Below, one piece after another: positions 59,887 through 64,000 of a stretch of DNA of 64,000 bases (position 1 is its first letter; the number at the start of each line of letters is the position of its first letter). The notes below the pieces were generated by a model. That model worked only from the letters and a program-made list of their open reading frames with translations, ran no database searches and was not told where the DNA came from. Source of the DNA: Oxalobacteraceae bacterium. GTDB lineage: Bacteria; Pseudomonadota; Gammaproteobacteria; Burkholderiales; Burkholderiaceae_D. Both the position numbers and the translations under genes were made by a program. Where the stretch lies: positions 1 through 64,000 of the forward strand of contig JAIXXN010000057.1 of assembly GCA_027490725.1 (NCBI GenBank). The letters are read 5' to 3'.

Positions 59887-60156
59887 TTATTTATCCAAGT
59901 CGACAATCTTGCCCTTGGCGGCGAAGCAGGCGCCAGCCTTGGTGGCTTTGAAGCCATGGCCCTTGCAGGTGTTCTGGCCTTTGCAGGCATTTTCCGCCGT
60001 TGCGCAGTCGCTCTGGCCCTTGCAGCTGTTGATGCCGGCGCAATGGACGGTGTCATCCGCACTGAGGGTGCTGGTAGCGGCGATTGCCGATGCGGACATG
60101 GCCAGGGTGGCGACAGTGGCTGCCAGTGCTGCAAACGATTTGATCGATGGGTTCAT
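59887..60156 (-). CDS. bufA: Bufferin precursor peptide (DUF2282)
   Basis: An 89-residue bufferin-1 type precursor. A signal peptide (ALAATVATLAMSASAIAA) sends it to the periplasm. The core contains six Cys (39, 45, 51, 58, 64, 77) in the order HCAGINSCKGQSDC, ENACKGQNTCKGHGFK and KAGACF. Known bufferins of this DUF2282 class bind copper after enzymatic modification of some Cys and protect cells from excess copper. GGAG precedes ATG 60156; a longer frame upstream is not conserved. First gene of bufA-bufB-bufC. Confidence 0.93.
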   Translation of the reverse strand: MNPSIKSFAALAATVATLAMSASAIAATSTLSADDTVHCAGINSCKGQSDCATAENACKGQNTCKGHGFKATKAGACFAAKGKIVDLDK

Positions 60157-60537
60157 TGTATTCTCCAGTATGGTTAATGATTGGCTTGCTTCGTCAGGGC
60201 CCCGACTTGATGATTCAGTCGCAGCGGTCTTGTAATTCCTTACACGCTGCAAGAAAAGAAATTTCATCTGGGCTGTGGCTGGACGCCAAGCGCAAGCAGT
60301 TTGAATGCATTGCTTGATTAGCCCGGTGATCTGGCGCCCGTCGCTCGACTAGTCCGGCCGGCAGGCTATGCGAATGCGGCCGATAGATTTGTGCGTGAGC
60401 GCACAGAACTCGCTAGGCGCACGCATTAGGGTCATGCCACTGGTTCGCGTGGCATGGGCGACCGGGCCAGTCTTCCAGGCCCTGTCTGCAGTGCAAGCAG
60501 GCTCTGGTTCCTTTTTGAAGACTGCGGAGACAATATC
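60157..60537. other. Divergent intergenic region between bufA and the RTX gene
   Basis: No gene is supported. On the minus side lies the ECF-like promoter (60216..60244) about 60 bases before bufA. The + half, toward the RTX gene, has GGAG at 60526..60529 as its ribosome-binding site, but no good sigma-70 hexamers were found. Confidence 0.6.
60216..60244 (-). promoter_or_regulatory. ECF-sigma-like promoter of the bufferin operon
   Basis: On the minus strand TGTAAGG (60244..60238) is followed 16 bases later by CGACTG (60221..60216). This resembles TGTAAC / CG-containing ECF promoters that drive DUF2282 operons in other proteobacteria. No ECF sigma gene is in the window. Prediction only. Confidence 0.45.
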
Positions 60538-61329
60538 ATGGCTATTTACACCTACCTCACACCACCGTTCCTGAGTACCACCTTCACATCGCCGCTGGCT
60601 GGCACAGACGATGTGATCACTGCCAACGTGATGTTAAATTTCACGATCAATGGCAATGGTGGGAATGACGTTGTTACCACCGGCGGCGGCAACGATACCA
60701 TCACGACTGCCGCTGGCAATGACAATCTCAACGCAGGAAATGGCAACAATACGGTGAATGCCGGCGGTGGCAACAACATCGTCACCAGCGGCAGCGGCAA
60801 TGACACCATCAATACCGGTAGTGGTACAGATATCGTTAATTCCGGCACAGGTGATGACATCATCAACACTGGCGCCGGCGTCGACACGATTAACTCGGGT
60901 GGTGGCAGCGACATCATCAATGCCGGTACTGGCAACGATCAAATCACGGCAGGCGCTGGCATCGACAATATCACCGGCGCTGGTGGTCACGATACATTCG
61001 TTTATCTGAGCCTGGCGGATGCCGTGCTTGGCGCTGACACAATTGCCGACTTCATCACCACGGTTCCTAGCGGTGCCGGTGAAGGCGATTTGCTGAGGAT
61101 CACCGGCCTGGTCCATGATTTCACGGGCGTTATCAGCTATACGCTGGTCTCGCTCGTTGCCAACGGCTTCATACACTTTAGTGCTGGCGGAGGCGGCACG
61201 GTTGTCAGTTTCGACAGCAATGGCGTTGTGGCGGGTGGCTCGATCGGCACGCTGGTTACCTTGGTGGGGGTGGCGTTCAGCACCGAAGCCAATTCAGTCA
61301 TCAGTCTCGTTGACAATATCATCACCTGA
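60538..61329 (+). CDS. Short RTX (calcium-binding nonapeptide repeat) protein
   Basis: A 263-residue Asn/Gly/Asp/Thr-rich protein. Residues 40-160 are built of about ten nonapeptide repeats (GGNDVVTTG, GSGNDTINTG, GTGDDIINTG), each pair binding calcium in a parallel beta-roll. There is no N-terminal signal peptide, as expected for type I secretion with a C-terminal signal (here ALVDNII-like hydrophobic end). No type I secretion ABC or membrane-fusion gene is nearby. No catalytic domain. GGAG 8 bases before the ATG. Confidence 0.85.
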   Translation: MAIYTYLTPPFLSTTFTSPLAGTDDVITANVMLNFTINGNGGNDVVTTGGGNDTITTAAGNDNLNAGNGNNTVNAGGGNNIVTSGSGNDTINTGSGTDIVNSGTGDDIINTGAGVDTINSGGGSDIINAGTGNDQITAGAGIDNITGAGGHDTFVYLSLADAVLGADTIADFITTVPSGAGEGDLLRITGLVHDFTGVISYTLVSLVANGFIHFSAGGGGTVVSFDSNGVVAGGSIGTLVTLVGVAFSTEANSVISLVDNIIT

Positions 61330-61663
61330 TAGCAACCGGGGGCGGTTTGCCGGCCCGTTGAACGGTCGTTGCAGACCGATGGCTGGCGTAGCATTTACAC
61401 GGCTTTATCTAATCCCCGACTAAAATCGCTGGCTATGCACCAAGACACGGAACCGTTCTGTATTTCGCATAATTTATATTATGTTAAATAGACTTCTGAG
61501 ATGGTTGCTAAAATTGCAAAGAAATTTGCTAGGAAAATTGTTAAATTTCGCCCCTTCCGGCTGCCCTCAATGCACAGGATAAATGCCTGTTAGCGAACTC
61601 CGATACGAAAAAAAATACGCCTGCATCTAGCAGGCGTTTTTAGTTCCAACAATGAAATACGTA
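61330..61663. other. Intergenic region, GC-to-AT transition
   Basis: No gene is supported. The left part is GC-rich like the rest of the window. The right part (from about 61450) is clearly AT-rich with runs such as ATTTATATTATGTTAAATAG, and ends in the terminator of the next gene. Confidence 0.7.
61610..61641 (-). terminator. Terminator of the 61664 gene
   Basis: ACGCCTGC (61617..61624) pairs perfectly with GCAGGCGT (61630..61637) across 5 bases; A run on + (T run on -) flanks it on the left and T run on the right, so it works in both directions. Confidence 0.88.
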
Positions 61664-61888
61664 TCAAACCTTATCTAGCTCGCGATCAACAAAACCCACC
61701 CCCTGCTGGAGAACTGCCTCGTCTGCTATCCGGTAGTTCAGATATCTATCCTTAGTAACTAAATCGACAATAAAAAGATTGTCGAGCGTTACTCTAGCGA
61801 ACCCCGAAAAATGCCCATCCACAATTCCGCCTCGCGCCGTAGTTTCAATCTGATATCCCCGATACTCAGTTGTCCTAGACATCCCCAT
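61664..61888 (-). CDS. Small protein of unknown function (74 aa)
   Basis: A 74-residue protein (MGMSRTTEYRGYQIETTARGG; VTLDNLFIVDLVTKDRYLNYRI). AGGGA eight bases before ATG 61888 favours this start over an earlier one at 61912. The GYQIET pattern is seen in small uncharacterised soluble proteins; I recognise no function. It is followed by a strong terminator. Confidence 0.6.
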   Translation of the reverse strand: MGMSRTTEYRGYQIETTARGGIVDGHFSGFARVTLDNLFIVDLVTKDRYLNYRIADEAVLQQGVGFVDRELDKV

Positions 61889-61923
61889 TATTTGTTCCCT
61901 ATTTAGCCGCATTTATCGATCCT

Positions 61924-61978
61924 GTCGCACAGTCGCACAGTCGCACAGTCGCACAGTCGCACCGTCGCACCGTCGCAG
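61924..61978 (-). repeat. 8-bp tandem repeat, about seven copies
   Basis: The unit GTCGCACA (later copies GTCGCACC) is repeated almost perfectly, intergenic and just upstream of the small gene (61664..61888). The copy number is not a multiple of three in length, typical of slippage-prone tracts. Confidence 0.95.
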
Positions 61979-61995
61979 CTTGGCGATTGAAATCA

Positions 61996-62496
61996 CTAAA
62001 TACTTACCTGTTTGCGATGCAACACCATTAATTCGTTAGCAGTCTGGCCGCGTCGGTTCGTGTTAGCCAAATTTGTATGTGACAAAAGAAATCGCGCACC
62101 TATAGTATTCCCGGACTTAATTGCTAACATCAAAGCATTTGAACCCGATGCATTCACGGCATCAGCATCACTATGCGGTAATAGTTGCGCCAGACAATCA
62201 AGGCGTTGAGCTGGACAAGTCAGCGGATGATGTATCGCAGCACGCATTAGCGCTGTAAATGAATCATGATCGCAGAGTCTAGCATCTATGACCGGCAAAA
62301 GTATCTGAACACATTGGCTTTGCGCCATCGCTGCAGCATGCATAAGTGCAGTCCTGCCATCGTAATCACGCAGTGTACAGTCCACTTGCGGAATAAGACT
62401 GCGCAACACTTTGTATTTGCCATCCCTTGCAGATGAAAAAAAACGCGCGGTTTTCCAATCGTTAGACTCATAGCGATTAACGTCAAACCTGGCCAT
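61996..62496 (-). CDS. Ankyrin-repeat protein, cytosolic
   Basis: A 166-residue protein with ankyrin-like repeats (YDGRTALMHAAAMAQSQCVQILL, HDSFTALMRAAIHHP, ASGSNALMLAIKSGNTIGARFLL, NRRGQTANELM). No signal peptide, so probably intracellular. Codon use (many AAA, TCA, ATA) is more AT-rich than genes left of 61 kb. Start at ATG 62496; an earlier TTG is possible. Partner unknown. Confidence 0.75.
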   Translation of the reverse strand: MARFDVNRYESNDWKTARFFSSARDGKYKVLRSLIPQVDCTLRDYDGRTALMHAAAMAQSQCVQILLPVIDARLCDHDSFTALMRAAIHHPLTCPAQRLDCLAQLLPHSDADAVNASGSNALMLAIKSGNTIGARFLLSHTNLANTNRRGQTANELMVLHRKQVSI

Positions 62497-62542
62497 TTGT
62501 ACAATTTCCCAAGGCGACAAAGCGGCAAATACTAAGCATCGC

Positions 62543-63568
62543 TCAGCTCACGATCGACGCTCTCTTAGCGCGTTTGTTGCGGTACATATCGGCATCAGAT
62601 TTCTCTATAAGCTCTGTTATGTCAGTCCCATCGTCAGGATAGGTTGCTATCCCCACACTCGCAGCTAGAGAGAGTTCATGCTCTTCGAAAACGAACGGGC
62701 GCGAAATCACTTGTAGCAGGGATACCACTTTTTGTTGCACAGCCTCAAGATCATCTATAGAACTAAGGATTACCGCAAATTCATCACCGCCCAGCCGAGC
62801 GACAAAATCTGTCTGCCGTATGGACAGTTTAATTCTTCGCCCCAGCTCACAAATTGCGGCATCACCACACCTATGGCCCAATTCATCATTGATCTGCTTT
62901 AGGCCATCCATGTCTAAATTAAGCACTGAAAATTTTGAATGGTGGCGAAATGCTTGCGTCGCAGAAAATCTTAAGCGCTCAAAAAAATATGACCGATTAG
63001 GCAAGTCGGTCAGAGAATCGTGAGTAGCGCTATGATACAGGCGATCAGAATCATATCTTGTCGAGTAATACATCGCTGCCGCAATGACTCCTGAAACCAA
63101 CTGTAATATTGTCACTTCCTTGGACGTAAAAAAATTTGGTTCGCCTGACGCAATCTTGAGAACCCCAACGGAATGTGTCCCATGAACCAAAGGAACTACG
63201 ACCATCGATCTAACGCCTGCAACCTTGCAAGACACGCGGTCAACACGTTCGTCGGTAAATGCATCTGTACAGACCTTCGCCTCGCTAGATTTTACACAAA
63301 GTCCTGACATGCTACCTTCAATAGGTATTCGAAGTCCTAGTAATCCGACCGCCGTACCCGATGCCGCCCGATAGACCATTTGAGTACCATCAGCGATTTC
63401 GATAATTGCAGCAGAACAATCCGTAATTTCTTGAACGCGGTCGCAAACTAAAGCTAGAACCTCACCCAAGTCCATTCCACATCGTGCAATCTCGGTTTGC
63501 ATATTGATAATGGATAGAAAAATGGACGCATCAAGCGATTGAACGGGAAAGAGCTGATCACCTAACAT
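62543..63568 (-). CDS. GAF-GGDEF diguanylate cyclase
   Basis: A 341-residue signalling enzyme: N-terminal GAF domain (about 15-165; SAAIIEIADGTQMVYRAASG, PIEGSMSGLCVKSS, VVVPLVHGTHSVGVLKIAS) and C-terminal GGDEF (about 175-335; THDSLTDLPNRSYFFERL, RLGGDEFAVILSS). The active-site GGDEF is intact, and an RxxD inhibition site (RQTD) lies five residues before it. It makes cyclic-di-GMP in response to a GAF-sensed ligand. No response-regulator input. Same AT-rich region as its neighbours. Confidence 0.93.
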   Translation of the reverse strand: MLGDQLFPVQSLDASIFLSIINMQTEIARCGMDLGEVLALVCDRVQEITDCSAAIIEIADGTQMVYRAASGTAVGLLGLRIPIEGSMSGLCVKSSEAKVCTDAFTDERVDRVSCKVAGVRSMVVVPLVHGTHSVGVLKIASGEPNFFTSKEVTILQLVSGVIAAAMYYSTRYDSDRLYHSATHDSLTDLPNRSYFFERLRFSATQAFRHHSKFSVLNLDMDGLKQINDELGHRCGDAAICELGRRIKLSIRQTDFVARLGGDEFAVILSSIDDLEAVQQKVVSLLQVISRPFVFEEHELSLAASVGIATYPDDGTDITELIEKSDADMYRNKRAKRASIVS

Positions 63569-63687
63569 TTGGTTGTCCTTTGGGAAAACATGAGGATTTT
63601 CCGAATAGTAATATAACTGAATTTCTCATTTCCTATGTTTAAGATAGTGACATAAACCTGCTTTAGAGTCACGTATCCCGCCCGCAC

Positions 63688-63996
63688 TCAATACTCTTGC
63701 AACCGTGCAAAAAAGGGAAATGTGCAGAAGCGGCATGGACGAAAAGGAGGCTTTCGCTCTGAACATTTTCCCCTGCAACATAACAACAAATCCAACACTT
63801 CCCGCTTCCCCATACCCGCGAGTAAAAGTTTTTCCTTGTATGTAGCGACTATACGATAGTGGTGGCGCAGCCGAGCCTGTCCAAAGCGGCCACCGCGTAG
63901 GTTGCGAATGCGCCAATAGTTTTGGCGAATCACCGTAAAAATTTGGCGAAACTCCAGATCACTTAGTTGTTCAAATTGAAAGAGCTCTAATTGCAT
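63688..63996 (-). CDS. Unknown Arg- and Cys-rich protein at the window edge
   Basis: A 102-residue ORF starting MQLELFQFEQLSDLEFRQIF, with an Arg-rich middle (RQNYWRIRNLRGGRFGQ, ARLRHHYRIVATYKEKL) and Cys pairs (LLLCCRGKC; RPCRFC). It looks coding and could be a nucleic-acid-binding protein, but I cannot place it. The ATG is four bases from the end of the window, so an earlier start outside is possible. An overlapping minus-strand frame at 63626..63916 looks less convincing. Confidence 0.4.
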   Translation of the reverse strand: MQLELFQFEQLSDLEFRQIFTVIRQNYWRIRNLRGGRFGQARLRHHYRIVATYKEKLLLAGMGKREVLDLLLCCRGKCSERKPPFRPCRFCTFPFFARLQEY

Positions 63997-64000
63997 TTAA

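Noticed and set aside
63626..63916. 96-aa minus frame at the right edge
   Set aside because: Overlaps the more protein-like frame at 63688..63996 and shows no coding bias.

Overview
The window looks like a contiguous piece of a betaproteobacterial chromosome, most likely Burkholderiales and probably Oxalobacteraceae. This is inferred from protein families and gene order only: ppiD, a single-chain large purL, selO-msrB-yciB-bolA, mltG-tmk-holB-pilZ-tatD, PEP-CTERM surface proteins, and a CRISPR-free, GC-rich, tightly packed layout. No 16S rRNA is present, so the genus cannot be fixed.

Layout. 0-1 kb: the 3' part of one tRNA-Asp and a complete second tRNA-Asp, then a PEP-CTERM protein. 1-13 kb: folding, thioesterase and housekeeping genes (ppiD; tesA-selU divergent from an orphan YbbA-type ATPase; nnrD; a fused 5-oxoprolinase; a response regulator-TPR protein whose phospho-acceptor position is Glu). 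13-23 kb: purL, an AlkD-type glycosylase, two tandem parvulins, and the selO-msrB-yciB-bolA operon. 22.7-33.2 kb: acyl-CoA synthetase, a fatty-acid oxidation multienzyme, thiolase, a second PEP-CTERM protein, an MHS-family transporter and accessory enzymes, ending in a REP/REPIN-like palindrome. 33.3-40.7 kb: ygfZ-DUF4936-NRDE divergent from mltG-tmk-holB-pilZ-GNAT-tatD-ankyrin. 40.8-45.7 kb: a PRMT-like methyltransferase, small unknown genes, outer-membrane phospholipase A (pldA) interrupted at a 12-base G/C tract, a small beta-barrel and a repeat lipoprotein. 45.8-52 kb: phosphotransacetylase-ackA-fabI, then a probable copper-handling operon (small Cys-rich protein, TolC-type lipoprotein, Tat-exported multicopper oxidase). 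52-56 kb: two tandem solute-binding proteins and a chemoreceptor with a 10-base G tract just before its start codon. 56-60.2 kb: an OsmC-YcaO fusion converging on a bufferin operon (bufA-bufB-bufC), a copper-induced RiPP system with an ECF-like promoter. 60.5-64 kb: a short RTX-repeat protein, then a more AT-rich tail with a small unknown protein, an ankyrin protein, a GAF-GGDEF cyclase and an unknown Cys-rich protein.

The most notable signals are the homopolymer interrupting pldA (candidate phase variation), the bufferin operon with its hairpin between precursor and modification genes, the bacterial PRMT-like enzyme, several short tandem repeats near gene starts, and the compositional change in the last 2.7 kb. 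Every function is inferred from recognisable motifs; no database search was run.
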